Origin: Paenibacillus macerans
Lineage (GTDB): Bacteria; Bacillota; Bacilli; Paenibacillales; Paenibacillaceae
DNA length: 64,000 nt
Direction: 5' to 3'
Assembly (NCBI RefSeq): GCF_023715465.1
Contig: NZ_JAMBOE010000018.1
Span: 1-64,000, forward strand
Position numbers and translations under genes: made by a program. Numbering within the stretch: position 1 is the first letter of the stretch; each line of letters begins with the position of its first letter. Shown one piece after another: positions 8,158 through 17,160 of this stretch. Below the pieces are notes generated by a model that was not told the DNA's origin, did no database searches, and worked only from the letters and a program-made list of their open reading frames with translations.

Positions 8158-9147
8158 TTAAAACAGCAGCAAATAAATGCCGCCGGCCATCACGGCCACG
8201 ATCGGAATCGTGATTACCCAGGCGACGACGATCCGCCCGGCCATCGACCAGCGTACGGCGGAGAAGCGCTTCGCCGAACCGACGCCCAAAATCGCCGATG
8301 TGATGGCGTGCGTCGTACTTACCGGCAGGTGAAACAGCGTGGCGCCGAAAATGACGGATGCGGCGGACATGTCCGCGGCGAAACCGTTAATCGGTTCGAT
8401 TTTGAAAATTTTCGTGCCCATCGTTTTGATGATTTTCCAGCCGCCGATCGAGGTGCCCATCGCCATCGCCGTCGCTGCGGCGATTTTGACCCACAGCGGC
8501 ACTTCCATGTGATCCTGGAACTTCGCCGTAACCAGGGCAAAAGTGATGATCCCCATCGCCTTCTGCGCATCGTTAGTGCCGTGCGTGAAGCTTTGCAGCG
8601 CCGCCGTAACGATTTGCATCGAGCGGAAGCCTTTATTCACCGCATGCGGGCTGCGGTGCGCAAAAATCCACTTCAAAATCAGCATGACGATATAGCCGAT
8701 CACAAAAGCGATCAGCGGAGAAAAAAGCAGCCCTTCGACAATTGTCCGAAAACCGCTCCAGTTCAGCTTGTCCGGCCCCGCGCCGACATACACCGCGCCG
8801 GCCAAAGCGCCGATCAGGGCGTGGGATGAAGATGAAGGGATGCCGAACCACCATGTAATCAGATTCCATATAATTGCCGCCAGCAGCGTCGCAATCAGAA
8901 CCTCAAGGCCATTGTCCAGCGATGCCGGATCCGCCACGCTGCCCCCAATAGTCTTGGCGACGCCGGTGAACATGATTGCTCCGAGGAAGTTCATAACCGC
9001 CGCCATCAAAATCGCCGTGCGCGGCTTAAGCGCCCGCGTGGACACCGATGTCGCAATCGCGTTCGCCGTGTCGTGGAAACCGTTGATGAAGTCAAATCCG
9101 AGCGCCAGTATGATAACGATGATAATGATCAGTAAACTCGTATCCAT
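8158..9147 (-). CDS. pit: Low-affinity inorganic phosphate transporter, PiT family
   Basis: The 329-residue membrane protein has the duplicated PiT signature: GFDFINGFHDTANAIATSV near residues 18-36 and FTHGTNDAQKAMG near 188-200, plus GTSIGGWKI in the second half. About ten membrane helices are visible. PiT carriers take up metal-phosphate complexes driven by the proton gradient. It is the second gene after the DUF47 accessory protein (86 bp gap, same strand), the usual pit operon order in Gram-positives. The length is typical of short bacterial Pit proteins. Confidence 0.93.
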   Translation of the reverse strand: MDTSLLIIIIVIILALGFDFINGFHDTANAIATSVSTRALKPRTAILMAAVMNFLGAIMFTGVAKTIGGSVADPASLDNGLEVLIATLLAAIIWNLITWWFGIPSSSSHALIGALAGAVYVGAGPDKLNWSGFRTIVEGLLFSPLIAFVIGYIVMLILKWIFAHRSPHAVNKGFRSMQIVTAALQSFTHGTNDAQKAMGIITFALVTAKFQDHMEVPLWVKIAAATAMAMGTSIGGWKIIKTMGTKIFKIEPINGFAADMSAASVIFGATLFHLPVSTTHAITSAILGVGSAKRFSAVRWSMAGRIVVAWVITIPIVAVMAGGIYLLLF

Positions 9148-9232
9148 ATCTATTCTTTTGCACAGATCGTTTATCTATATGTGTAACCCGCGCAATTCCA
9201 CCCTCCCGAATATCAAGTGTTAAGCGAAGTTC

Positions 9233-9847
9233 TCAAGAATTACGCATGATGATGGATTCCAGCATGTTGGCTACCTTCTCGCAGGCATCCGTCGTCGTTT
9301 CCAGACGCTCGTAAATTTCCTTCTTCTTGATCAGTTCGATCGGGTCCGTCACCTTCAGGAACAGCTCGTTGATGCAAATCCGCAACAACTCGTCCCCCTG
9401 GTTCTCAAGGTCGTTCAAGCGGATCGTGTATTCGCGGATCGCGAGAAGTTTTTTCTGGGAAAGCAAATGAACCGCTTTTTGGATCTCGTATGCCGAAATA
9501 CGCAAGATTTCCGCAAAGCGGGCGATGTATTCGTCCGGCTGGGAGAGGTGGTACATGAAGAACCGGGATGTCGACGCCTCCAAACCGTCTATGACATCGT
9601 CCAGCGCCGTGATGAGGTTCATGATGTCGTCACGTTCGATCGGGGTGATAAACGTTTTGTTCAACTCTACGATAATGGTATGTGTGTATTCATCGCATTT
9701 GGATTCGAATTCCTTCATCTTTTTGGCGAACTGTTCCACATCCTTGAACTCCGCTACCTGCTGGGCGAAATAATCCGCCGAATGCACGATCGTGTCCGCC
9801 ATGTTCTCTAACGTCTGGAAAAAGATGTCCTTCTTCTTCACTCGCAT
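9233..9847 (-). CDS. Pit accessory protein, DUF47 (PhoU-like)
   Basis: A 204-residue all-helical DUF47 protein. It starts MRVKKKDIFFQTLENMADTI, has the central DDVIDGLEAS segment (about 86-95) and an E(x)3D metal-type motif, and ends in helices with NQGDELLRICINELF. The family resembles PhoU and is nearly always encoded directly before a pit gene, where it is thought to modulate transport. It has no signal peptide and should be cytoplasmic. It is first in the operon with pit. Confidence 0.9.
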   Translation of the reverse strand: MRVKKKDIFFQTLENMADTIVHSADYFAQQVAEFKDVEQFAKKMKEFESKCDEYTHTIIVELNKTFITPIERDDIMNLITALDDVIDGLEASTSRFFMYHLSQPDEYIARFAEILRISAYEIQKAVHLLSQKKLLAIREYTIRLNDLENQGDELLRICINELFLKVTDPIELIKKKEIYERLETTTDACEKVANMLESIIMRNS

Positions 9848-9893
9848 CAGTATCCCCTTTTCTCTGCATGAGGTATTTCTATCGGACTGCGCT

Positions 9894-9930
9894 TTTACAC
9901 GGTTTTAACACAGCCCTGATTATCTTAACA
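9894..9930. promoter_or_regulatory. Possible PhoP box upstream of the pit operon
   Basis: TTTACA (9894-9899), five bases, then TTAACA (9905-9910): the 11-bp-spaced hexamers of a Bacillus PhoP site. A third TTAACA lies at 9925-9930. They read on the plus strand, opposite to the pit operon, an orientation more often linked with repression. The inference rests on the hexamers alone. Confidence 0.35.
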
Positions 9931-10057
9931 CAATCGGTCGAAAGATGGTTAATAATGTCGCAAACATTTCATGACCTTTAGCTTAAAGTTGCCTGAATAA
10001 GCCAGAAATATCCTTTATCCTCCACAAAAATACAGACTTCCCCAGTGCGTCCGCCTG

Positions 10058-11125
10058 CTATTCCACGGCAACATGGCTGTCGAAATCCGGCGAAACGGGC
10101 ACGACATGAATAAACGTATTGCCGGGAACAAATGGCAGCTCTTGATTGTCCACAATGAAGCGAATGATGTCGCCCTTTTTATGTATCCATTCTGCACGGA
10201 TCATTTTGCCCTTTTCGAAAACGATCGCGTCTCCGCCCAGCTCCAAACCGACGTCCAGGCGCCCCACATCATCCAGCACCCGGTGTTCGGCGCCCAGAAC
10301 TGCGACATTGGCGGCCGTCAGCTGTTCACCGGTCTCCAGATCAGTGTGCGGTTCGCCATTAATGAAACGTTTATATCGTCCGCTCGCCGCGTCATATTCA
10401 TAACTCACCCGGTAATTGTCCAGTTGAAACTTGATCTCTACCCGGTTTGCCGCCTGTCCGGAAACGGGTTCTTCTCCTTCACGGTAAAACGTATATCCCG
10501 GCGCGTTCGTATCTTCGGTGGCAAACCCGCGTTTCTCCGTCCCTTCGAGCAATTTTTCCGGATTCGAGTATAGGTTGTGCGGCGCCTTCCGGGACTTGTC
10601 CCGCCAGAAGTAAGCCCCCGCGTTCGTAATCTCGTCGAGATCCTCTTTATGCTGCCGCTGCAAAATGGCGAACGCGTCGTTGCTCGCCCCCGCGTGGACC
10701 AATACGCCGTGATGGCTTTCCCCCAGCTCGATCATGTACGGGCGAATGCTGCGGATCGGGCCGATTTTGGCGCTGTCCGCCTTGCTTTGGTAAATCGTCA
10801 CCAAGCGGGTTACCCCGCCTTCGGCCAGCACTTCATACACCAGATCGGCGTCCATCAGGCCTGACTGGGGGCGTGCGGCCGGCGCATTGTTGATCATGAC
10901 CGCCAGCGGGCGGCGGGTTACCGGCGCTTCAGCCGGCAAGCCTGTAAGCGGAGCCGTATAAGCGGGTACCTCCGGTTGGGGCGGCTCCGTCTCCTCCGGT
11001 ACGGTTTCGGGAGGAGCGATAACCTCCCGGGTGGCCGCCTCCTTCACTCCTCCGCAGCCGGAGATAAGCAGCAGAAAAACCGACAAGATCAGTAGTATCC
11101 CGAATTTAGATCGTATTAAGTTCAT
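10058..11125 (-). CDS. yerB: DUF3048 lipoprotein, YerB family
   Basis: Starting at ATG 11125 (GGAGGT just upstream) the protein has 355 residues with a lipoprotein signal: basic start, hydrophobic helix and lipobox LISGC with Cys24. A Pro/Glu-rich linker (about 35-55) leads to the two-part DUF3048 domain, recognised by PLTGLPAEAPVTRRPLAVMI (start near 60) and SIRPYMIEL...HAGAS. The function of YerB proteins is unknown; they are surface-anchored. The longer frame from 11194 adds 23 residues that lack a ribosome binding site and would bury the signal peptide, so I reject it. Confidence 0.87.
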   Translation of the reverse strand: MNLIRSKFGILLILSVFLLLISGCGGVKEAATREVIAPPETVPEETEPPQPEVPAYTAPLTGLPAEAPVTRRPLAVMINNAPAARPQSGLMDADLVYEVLAEGGVTRLVTIYQSKADSAKIGPIRSIRPYMIELGESHHGVLVHAGASNDAFAILQRQHKEDLDEITNAGAYFWRDKSRKAPHNLYSNPEKLLEGTEKRGFATEDTNAPGYTFYREGEEPVSGQAANRVEIKFQLDNYRVSYEYDAASGRYKRFINGEPHTDLETGEQLTAANVAVLGAEHRVLDDVGRLDVGLELGGDAIVFEKGKMIRAEWIHKKGDIIRFIVDNQELPFVPGNTFIHVVPVSPDFDSHVAVE

Positions 11126-11306
11126 CGTACCTCCGTCATCCCATGCGTTTTTTTTTACATTATACGTCGAATTAAAGCGCTTGGTAAACGCCAAGGATCA
11201 CATCTAAATTTTGAAAAATGATAATTTTAGATTTTCATATTTTCAGCTAACCTGTACAATAGACATGTTCCTTGAAAGCTAATTGAAAAGAAGAGGAGAG
11301 TGAATT

Positions 11307-11786
11307 ATGATCGTTTCTTGGTTACGCGGCAGCGTGTCAGCCTCCTGGCTGCTCCTGCTTATCCGGCTTTACGTCGGATACCAGTGGCTAACGTCCGGAT
11401 GGGGCAAAGTGACGGGAGGATTCGACGCCGCCGGCTTCCTGAACGGCGCCATCGAGAAAAGCACGGGAGAACATCCCGCCGTTCAGGGATGGTGGGCGGC
11501 CTTCCTGGAGCATTTCGCCTTGCCCAATGTCGGATTATTTAACGTACTTATACCTTATGGGGAAATGCTTGTCGGAATCGGGCTTATTCTGGGGACATTC
11601 ACCTGGGCCGCCGCGTTTTTCGGCATGGTGATGAATTTCGCCTTCTTATTTTCCGGGACGGTCAGTACGAATCCGCTGTTGCTTCTGCTTGAAATCTTCA
11701 TCGTCGTTGCCGGAGCCAATGCCGGACGCATCGGTCTGGATCGCTACATACTTCCTTTTTTCCGAAGATCCTTCGGCCGCCGTTAG
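11307..11786 (+). CDS. DoxX-family membrane protein
   Basis: A 159-residue protein with four membrane helices and the DoxX pattern: an N-terminal RLYVGYQWLTSGWGKVTG, an LIPYGEMLVGIGLILG helix, a short FLFSGTVSTNP loop and a final NAGRIGLDRYILP. DoxX-like proteins are membrane proteins of uncertain role, sometimes associated with thiol or quinone chemistry. AGAGGAG sits 7-8 nt ahead of the ATG. The gene is monocistronic and ends in a hairpin shared with the convergent dioxygenase gene. Confidence 0.85.
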   Translation: MIVSWLRGSVSASWLLLLIRLYVGYQWLTSGWGKVTGGFDAAGFLNGAIEKSTGEHPAVQGWWAAFLEHFALPNVGLFNVLIPYGEMLVGIGLILGTFTWAAAFFGMVMNFAFLFSGTVSTNPLLLLLEIFIVVAGANAGRIGLDRYILPFFRRSFGRR

Positions 11787-11798
11787 GCGAACAACAAC

Positions 11799-11835
11799 AA
11801 AAGCGCAGCAACCGAAAAAATCGGTTCTGCGCTTT
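11799..11835. terminator. Bidirectional terminator between doxX and the dioxygenase gene
   Basis: AAAGCGCAG-C-AACCGA and TCGGTT-C-TGCGCTTT pair around an A-rich loop, between two convergent genes, with A/T tracts on both sides. Confidence 0.8.
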
Positions 11836-11854
11836 AATTATGTTCTATCGGTCT

Positions 11855-12646
11855 TCATCCCTCGGCGCCGAATTTCCAGCAGTTGAGACTTAAGCAGCCG
11901 TACTGGTAGTCCTGGAATAGCTTGACGGCCTGCCGGTCGTCATCGGCGGCGCCCATCGCATAGAGCAGCGGCACAAAATGCTCCCTGCCGTAGGGAGGAA
12001 TGGCGTTTCGGACATGGGGGGCCTTTTTGTCGTAATCGAACAGCATACGCAAATTCCAGTCGTGAAGCTGCTCCCCGATCCAGGCGTCAAATTCGACAGC
12101 CCATGGCAACGGCTCGCTCTCCTTGTCTCCAACCATGCGCAAATTGTGGACCAAACCGCCGCTGCCGATGATGAGAACGTTTTGCCGCCGAAGTTCGGTC
12201 AGCATTTTGCCGATCGCATACTGCTCCTCGGGCGAGCGCTTGGAGTCGACAGACAACGCCACCACCGGGATGTTACCTTCCGGAAATAGCGCGCGCAGCA
12301 CTACCCACGCTCCATGATCCAGCCCTCTCCCTTCGGAAAGCCGGTATTGCAGATTGTGGGCATGAAACATGGCGCCGATCTCTTCACTGAGCTCCGGATC
12401 ACCCGGGGCGGGGTAGCGAATTTGGTACATTTCCTCGGGAAAACCGTAAAAATCATGCAGTGTTTCATGTTTGCGGTCCGTCGTCAGCCATTGATCGGGC
12501 GAATCCCAATGTGCGGAGAAGATAACAACGGCTCTGGGCGTCTTCAACGCCGCTTGCCCCAGTTGCCGGAGAAAGCTCGTGTACGCATTTTGCTCGATTG
12601 CCAGAGTCGGCGATCCATGTGCGATAAACAATGCAGGTTGAGTCAT
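11855..12646 (-). CDS. ygiD: Class III extradiol ring-cleavage dioxygenase, YgiD/DODA family
   Basis: With ATG at 12646 (GGGAGG upstream) the product has 263 residues, the family's usual length; the frame from 12691 adds 15 residues without support. It starts TQPALFIAHGSP, the first metal-binding His being His10. It carries VVIFSAHWDSP (second His, about 52) and a later GSGGLVHNLR containing another conserved His, then the VP.LYAMGAA end. Members cleave catechol rings next to the hydroxyls using Fe2+ or Zn2+; the group includes 4,5-DOPA dioxygenase. The natural substrate in this organism is not shown by context. Confidence 0.88.
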   Translation of the reverse strand: MTQPALFIAHGSPTLAIEQNAYTSFLRQLGQAALKTPRAVVIFSAHWDSPDQWLTTDRKHETLHDFYGFPEEMYQIRYPAPGDPELSEEIGAMFHAHNLQYRLSEGRGLDHGAWVVLRALFPEGNIPVVALSVDSKRSPEEQYAIGKMLTELRRQNVLIIGSGGLVHNLRMVGDKESEPLPWAVEFDAWIGEQLHDWNLRMLFDYDKKAPHVRNAIPPYGREHFVPLLYAMGAADDDRQAVKLFQDYQYGCLSLNCWKFGAEG

Positions 12647-12776
12647 CACTCTCAAACCTCCCTGCGCCAAATTGGTGATATCTATCTTCATTGTATCCCT
12701 ACAGGAAGTTATTTACCAGTTCGGCATGATTTTATCGCCACATCACCTCGCTATCGCTCGCTCCAACGCTCGAAAC

Positions 12777-13601
12777 TTAGATCATCCAGTGCTGCCAATC
12801 CGTCTGGATCGCCTCCAGGCTGTCAAGCCACTCCTTCGTTTTGCCGATGAGCTGGGCTTGATGTTCCCCAGAGGAATACGTATGGTTGGCCTGAAAAATA
12901 ATCTCCTTATCGCAGCGCCCTTCCGCACGCATCCAAAACACCTTCTGGTACAAAAAAGCATAATCGACCGGAATCGTATCGTCCGAAGTTCCGTGCACCA
13001 CCAGCACATTTCCGGGAAATTTGAGCGCTTCCTGGTAGGGCTGCGACGAGCCCAGCGAATCGAAAAACTGCGGCGTCAAACCGTAGCCAAGGTAATCGGC
13101 GGCCCCGTGTTTGACGGCCTCGTCATATACCTCACGCCCGGTAATCTTTACGATATCATTAAAAGGATATCCGACGGAGGACCATAGGACGAGATTTTTG
13201 ATGCGGCGGTCCCTGACGGCGGCCAGCAGCGCAACGGTCCCGCCCAGGCTGTGTCCAATCAACGTGATCCGCTGCGGATCGATATCAAAGGATTCGAGAC
13301 CGTAATCCAGCACGGAGCGGGTTTGGGCGATCAGGGAATCAACGTCCTGTTCCCCGTAGCTCCCGCTGCTTTCGCCGCAGCCGACGTAATCAAACCGGAC
13401 TACGAGAAATCCAGCCGCCGCCAGCACTCTGGCCGCTTTGAGAAACAGCCGGTCCACGCCGATCCGGTTGCCGACAAAGCCGTGGCAAATCAAGACCAGC
13501 GGAGCGCGCTGGCACCGCCCTTCCCGTTTGTTTTCCGACGGATAATGGATATTCGCCGCAATTTCTTCTGTCCCATATTTGATCGTAATTTGTCTTTCCA
13601 T
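12777..13601 (-). CDS. Alpha/beta hydrolase (S33-like serine hydrolase)
   Basis: The 274-residue protein is a single alpha/beta-hydrolase domain with an oxyanion-region LVLICHGFVGNR (36-46) and the nucleophile elbow GHSLGG with Ser118. The likely acid is Asp in GTSDDTIPVDYAFLYQK and the likely base His in ANHTYSSGEHQ. The insertion between Ser and Asp is short. It would hydrolyse an ester or acyl bond; the substrate is unknown. No signal peptide is visible. It stands alone; upstream (13625-13700) is an AT-rich stretch with AAGTTT/AAACTT inverted repeats that could be its promoter region. Confidence 0.82.
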   Translation of the reverse strand: MERQITIKYGTEEIAANIHYPSENKREGRCQRAPLVLICHGFVGNRIGVDRLFLKAARVLAAAGFLVVRFDYVGCGESSGSYGEQDVDSLIAQTRSVLDYGLESFDIDPQRITLIGHSLGGTVALLAAVRDRRIKNLVLWSSVGYPFNDIVKITGREVYDEAVKHGAADYLGYGLTPQFFDSLGSSQPYQEALKFPGNVLVVHGTSDDTIPVDYAFLYQKVFWMRAEGRCDKEIIFQANHTYSSGEHQAQLIGKTKEWLDSLEAIQTDWQHWMI

Positions 13602-13723
13602 ACAACCGCCTCCCGCCCGTGGATATCCGGAAAATTTCTATCCATTAAATTCCGATAAGTTTAATGAGTTTTATAAAACTTATCTTATCACCGGCCGGAA
13701 AACGTGTCAATCAGGCTCACTGG

Positions 13724-13948
13724 TTATTCATAAGATTGCCTAAAATAGGCATGGGTTTGCACTCGTCCTTCCCACTCTTTCATGAACTGCTGATTGCCTA
13801 AGCGCTCTTCATCGCCGCAATCGTCCCCGCACAGAAAATCCGCGTTTTCTTCCGAGTTGGCCTCGTTCGAAGCCACCTCTTCCAAACTGCCCCGAGCGCT
13901 TTCGTTAAGCAAATACCTCCGGGTCAGCTCCGAATCATATTTTCCCAC
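13724..13948 (-). CDS. Small acidic protein of unknown function (74 residues)
   Basis: I do not recognise this gene. It starts with GTG at 13948, five bases after GGAGGCGG, so translation is well supported. The product is acidic and polar with no membrane helix. It has a Glu/Asn/Ala-rich middle (EEVASNEANSEENADFL, about 23-39), a CGDDCGDEER stretch holding its only two cysteines (about 40 and 44), and an aromatic end (THAYFRQSY). The close Cys pair among acidic residues could bind a metal. A solo MITE-like end lies just upstream. Confidence 0.6.
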   Translation of the reverse strand: MGKYDSELTRRYLLNESARGSLEEVASNEANSEENADFLCGDDCGDEERLGNQQFMKEWEGRVQTHAYFRQSYE

Positions 13949-13966
13949 TGTTTCCGCCTCCCGATC

Positions 13967-13985
13967 AAAAGATGACTTTTTGAAC
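13967..13985. repeat. Solo end of the MITE-like element at 18553-18720
   Basis: The 19-bp word AAAAGATGACTTTTTGAAC matches the right end of the 168-bp element at 18553-18720 in 18 of 19 positions (the element has G at the first position). No left end is found nearby, so this is either a remnant or a chance match helped by the low complexity of the word. Confidence 0.4.
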
Positions 13986-14197
13986 TGCTTCTTTTAAAGT
14001 AGTCTTTGGAGGGATGGGGTGTTTTTATACTCGTTCACCAAATGTCCATTTTTACCTGGTCCACCCTACTCCCTCCTGAGGACCCTTGCGGAACGGACAA
14101 ATTTTGCAGTATACTACGAAAGAAAATTAGTAATTTTTTGGCAGAACGTCGTATGTTCGAGAGAGACTTGTACGGACCTGGGAGGAGAGATACTTTC

Positions 14198-14914
14198 ATG
14201 TACATCCATGAAATGATCGGAGAGACCAAAAAATTAAGGCAGCAGATGACAGCAGAGAACGAAAGTTATTTCGGGGAAATGGTGATGTATTTCCGCTCCG
14301 GAGCCAGTTCGCTGACCGAAGCCAAAGGGGAGGAGATTTTGCTTAACCTGGCCCGGCAAATTGTCAAAAATCAGGACAAAGGCGTGTCCGCCATGGAGCT
14401 GTTTGGCGATGATCCCAAGGCTTATTGCGCTGAGCTGGCGGACGATGTCCTGACGGGCACACCCCGCAGCCTGAAAGATAAAATCATCTATTATACGATG
14501 ATTCCCTGGGTCGCTCTAACCTGGGTTTTCTTTATTTATATGATCACCGGCTTTTTCAGCAAATGGTTTGGCGGAGAGCTGGAATACACGCTGATCAGCA
14601 GTTCGTCGCTGCTCATCATCGCCGGGTTGTCGATTGTGCTGGTCGAACTGGTCACCCGCTTTCTCGGCCCCGGCCGCACACGGGCCGGAGGTTCCCCCGA
14701 ACCCGCGGAATCCCCGGAGCCTTCGGGTCCCCGCCGGTTTGATCTGAAGGCGCTGGGCATATACATCGGCGGCGCGGTGCTGCTCATCGCTTTGGGAACG
14801 CTGCTTAACCGGATAATGCCGGCATTCACCGTATCCCCTTGGAACAGCCTGATCATTTTTGTGATCGGCCTGGCCGGGCAAATCGTTTTGCTACGGGTGC
14901 GCTCCAAAGCGTGA
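14198..14914 (+). CDS. DUF1129-like membrane protein
   Basis: Start chosen at ATG 14198, preceded by GGGAGGAG; the longer frame from 14006 adds 64 unsupported residues. The 238-residue product has a helical cytoplasmic N-terminus (1-95; LRQQMTAENESYFGEMVMYFRS) and two pairs of membrane helices (about 105-125, 135-155; 185-205, 210-230) separated by a Pro/Glu/Gly-rich linker (about 160-178). The N-terminus plus four helices matches DUF1129 proteins such as those found near regulatory genes in Firmicutes. The function is unknown. Confidence 0.72.
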   Translation: MYIHEMIGETKKLRQQMTAENESYFGEMVMYFRSGASSLTEAKGEEILLNLARQIVKNQDKGVSAMELFGDDPKAYCAELADDVLTGTPRSLKDKIIYYTMIPWVALTWVFFIYMITGFFSKWFGGELEYTLISSSSLLIIAGLSIVLVELVTRFLGPGRTRAGGSPEPAESPEPSGPRRFDLKALGIYIGGAVLLIALGTLLNRIMPAFTVSPWNSLIIFVIGLAGQIVLLRVRSKA

Positions 14915-14921
14915 TTGGAAA

Positions 14922-14968
14922 GGGGCCATAAGCAGCCCTATGGCTGCTTATGGCCCCGCTTTGTTTTT
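14922..14968 (+). terminator. Strong terminator after the DUF1129-like gene
   Basis: A perfect 16-bp stem GGGGCCATAAGCAGCC / GGCTGCTTATGGCCCC with a 4-nt loop, then GCTTTGTTTTT. It also lies at the end of the convergent erythromycin esterase gene and may serve both. Confidence 0.85.
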
Positions 14969-16382
14969 ACTGGCTGGTCTTTGATTCCTCAGAGGAGGGC
15001 ACAGGCGTTGGAGCTTTCACCTTGTCGATGATGATAATTCCGTCGTACTGCTCCTTCGGGATAAAGCGCATTACGTTCGGCAGCACCTGGTCCGTGGTCA
15101 TGCCGTCCTCAGAAGCGTAGAGCGGCCGGAACATCCAGGCATTCTGCCCATTCTTCACTTTATACTGGCTCAAATCAATAAAAGAATTGGCGTAACCGCT
15201 TTGCATGATCAGGTGCTCCAGGCTTCCTTTTGTCGCCGGCTGGATGGTGAATGGCTTGCCCGAAGTAATCGTTACCGATGAACCGCGATTCATGTAGAGC
15301 CCGATCACATACATTTTATCCTCGAGCTTCCGGTGCATCAGTTCGCCCATGCTCGTAAAGCTGTAAATCCATTTACCGTCTTCCTTCACCCGCATTTTCG
15401 AGGTGTTTTTGGCCAGATGGTCATTGTGGGCCCACAAAATTATCTTTTTCCCCGGATACAACGTCTGCATCACCCATTCCAGATTTTCCGTCATCAACTC
15501 ATCCCGGGAAGAATACATATCCTTCACATCCTTCAATCCGCTCTCCAGAAAGGCGACATGGTCGCTTAAGGATTTCAGGATGATAGCGTCAAAATGCGGC
15601 TGGCTGGGATAAAAAACTTTCAGCTTGGCATTTAATTCGTCACGGTGCTGCTCAACATACTTGATCACCTCTTGATACTGAGGCAGATATTTGTCGACAA
15701 CGGCCTGCATTTCCTTTTCGTAAGCCGGATCCTTGCTGAAAGGAGCGTCCGGAAACTTATTAAAAACATCATAAACATCCGGGATCGCCTGATATTCCAT
15801 TTGCACGAAGGCCTTTCCCTTCTCGGAGTCCAGCTTGCCGATCGCCGCCCCTATAAACTGGGTCAAAAAGTAGTCCGTAAATTGATTGTCATATCCCGCC
15901 AAATACAGCGGTTTGTCGCCCTTTCCCTGCTCTTTGATATAATCGAATAGCTCCAGCGTTTCCTCGGAATGCCAGATCGGAAAAATGGAAGCCTCCATCA
16001 TCTCCTCCGGGGTAAGGGAATCCCGGTTTTCGTATACGACCGCGGCGTCTCCCATCCCCGATTCAAAAGCGATCACGTCAAAATCCATCTCTTCATGCAA
16101 AAATTTGATCAGCCTGGTTTTGATGCTGCTGTATTCGGCCACCTGGTGAAAATTTTCCCCCAGGCTGACGACGGTTTTGTCCTTTAGCAGCGGCTTTAAA
16201 AAGGCCAGATCGCTATAATCCTCGGACTCCAGCGACGTCAGCGGATGGGCGTTTTGCCGCAGCCATTCCTTTTGGCTTCCGGAGGCCGCCGCCGCAGCGC
16301 TTGCGGGTGCCGGCAACATGGAACAGACTACTGCTAAAGATAACACGGCTCCGGCCAGTTTATTTAATCCCTTTTTCATCAT
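14967..16382 (-). CDS. Secreted erythromycin esterase-family hydrolase
   Basis: A 471-residue protein of the EreA/EreB-like family with an N-terminal signal peptide (1-30, cleavage after the Ala-rich PASAA stretch). The family core is visible: VVSLGENFHQVAEYSSIK (73-88, with the conserved His79) and VIAFESG (Glu107), the residues that correspond to the catalytic His/Glu of EreA and EreB. Those enzymes open macrolactone rings; many other members have unknown substrates, so resistance cannot be assumed. It is the last gene of the GntR-ATPase-permease run (25-bp gap from the permease) with AGGGAGA upstream. The export signal is unusual for a resistance esterase. Confidence 0.83.
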   Translation of the reverse strand: MMKKGLNKLAGAVLSLAVVCSMLPAPASAAAAASGSQKEWLRQNAHPLTSLESEDYSDLAFLKPLLKDKTVVSLGENFHQVAEYSSIKTRLIKFLHEEMDFDVIAFESGMGDAAVVYENRDSLTPEEMMEASIFPIWHSEETLELFDYIKEQGKGDKPLYLAGYDNQFTDYFLTQFIGAAIGKLDSEKGKAFVQMEYQAIPDVYDVFNKFPDAPFSKDPAYEKEMQAVVDKYLPQYQEVIKYVEQHRDELNAKLKVFYPSQPHFDAIILKSLSDHVAFLESGLKDVKDMYSSRDELMTENLEWVMQTLYPGKKIILWAHNDHLAKNTSKMRVKEDGKWIYSFTSMGELMHRKLEDKMYVIGLYMNRGSSVTITSGKPFTIQPATKGSLEHLIMQSGYANSFIDLSQYKVKNGQNAWMFRPLYASEDGMTTDQVLPNVMRFIPKEQYDGIIIIDKVKAPTPVPSSEESKTSQ

Positions 16383-16407
16383 TATCTTATCTCCCTAATT
16401 GGTTCTA

Positions 16408-17160
16408 CTAGATCTCCATTTTTTTGCTCAACAAATAAATCGTGGCATAGAACATCAACCCCGCAAACACTGCTTCAAACAAGAACTGGGCAATGCTCAG
16501 AAACTGAATGCCGCCCGTTGCCACCGTAAGCGCATCATTCGTGCTCCCGCGGAAAACCCCAAGGCTTAAAACGGAAGAGTCGCTGTTCCCAAACAACAGG
16601 TTTTCCAGCCAGCTCATCACGTTAATGATCACGAAGAAAGAGACGATTCCGATCCAGGTTCCCGCTTTTCCCCGGATGCTGATGCTCGCACCGATGGTGA
16701 TCGCCGTAAAAATGGTCAATAACAGCAAGGTATATCCCCACACCGCCGCCAAGATGATCTCGAGCCAATCTTTCACGCTTGCCAGCCCTAAAGACAGATC
16801 GTACGGAATCCCCTTAAAATGGAGATATAACAAAGCATGGATGAACGCAACCGCCGCGAACACAGCCGCCGTAATCAGGCCGAGCAGCAGTGATGACAGC
16901 ACGGTCCAGGCCGGGTGAACCGGCAGCAGTCTGCGGTTGTATGCCTTGATATTGGCCTCGAAGGTTTTACATACAAGCACCAGCATAATAATGCCCGCCG
17001 ACACGTACAAAATGATGTTGAAAGCTATAATCAGCCCATCGTCCCATCCCTTGACATTGCCGACGATCGACAACACGGCTTGCACAATCACCAGAATCGC
17101 CGCCATCCCCAAAAAGGTATTGGCATTCCGTTTCAAGTCATATTTCAGCAGTTTCATCAT
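16408..17160 (-). CDS. ABC transporter permease (YtrC-like)
   Basis: A 250-residue membrane protein with six predicted helices (about 17-35, 48-70, 90-112, 140-162, 170-188, 222-243), consistent with an ABC-2-type permease half. It begins MMKLLKYDLKRNANTFLG, a typical start with a basic amphipathic segment. Its ATG overlaps the stop of the ATPase gene by 4 bp, so the two are coupled. It probably exports or senses a hydrophobic compound at the envelope; the substrate is unknown. The GntR/YtrA context points to a cell-envelope stress system. Confidence 0.82.
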   Translation of the reverse strand: MMKLLKYDLKRNANTFLGMAAILVIVQAVLSIVGNVKGWDDGLIIAFNIILYVSAGIIMLVLVCKTFEANIKAYNRRLLPVHPAWTVLSSLLLGLITAAVFAAVAFIHALLYLHFKGIPYDLSLGLASVKDWLEIILAAVWGYTLLLLTIFTAITIGASISIRGKAGTWIGIVSFFVIINVMSWLENLLFGNSDSSVLSLGVFRGSTNDALTVATGGIQFLSIAQFLFEAVFAGLMFYATIYLLSKKMEI

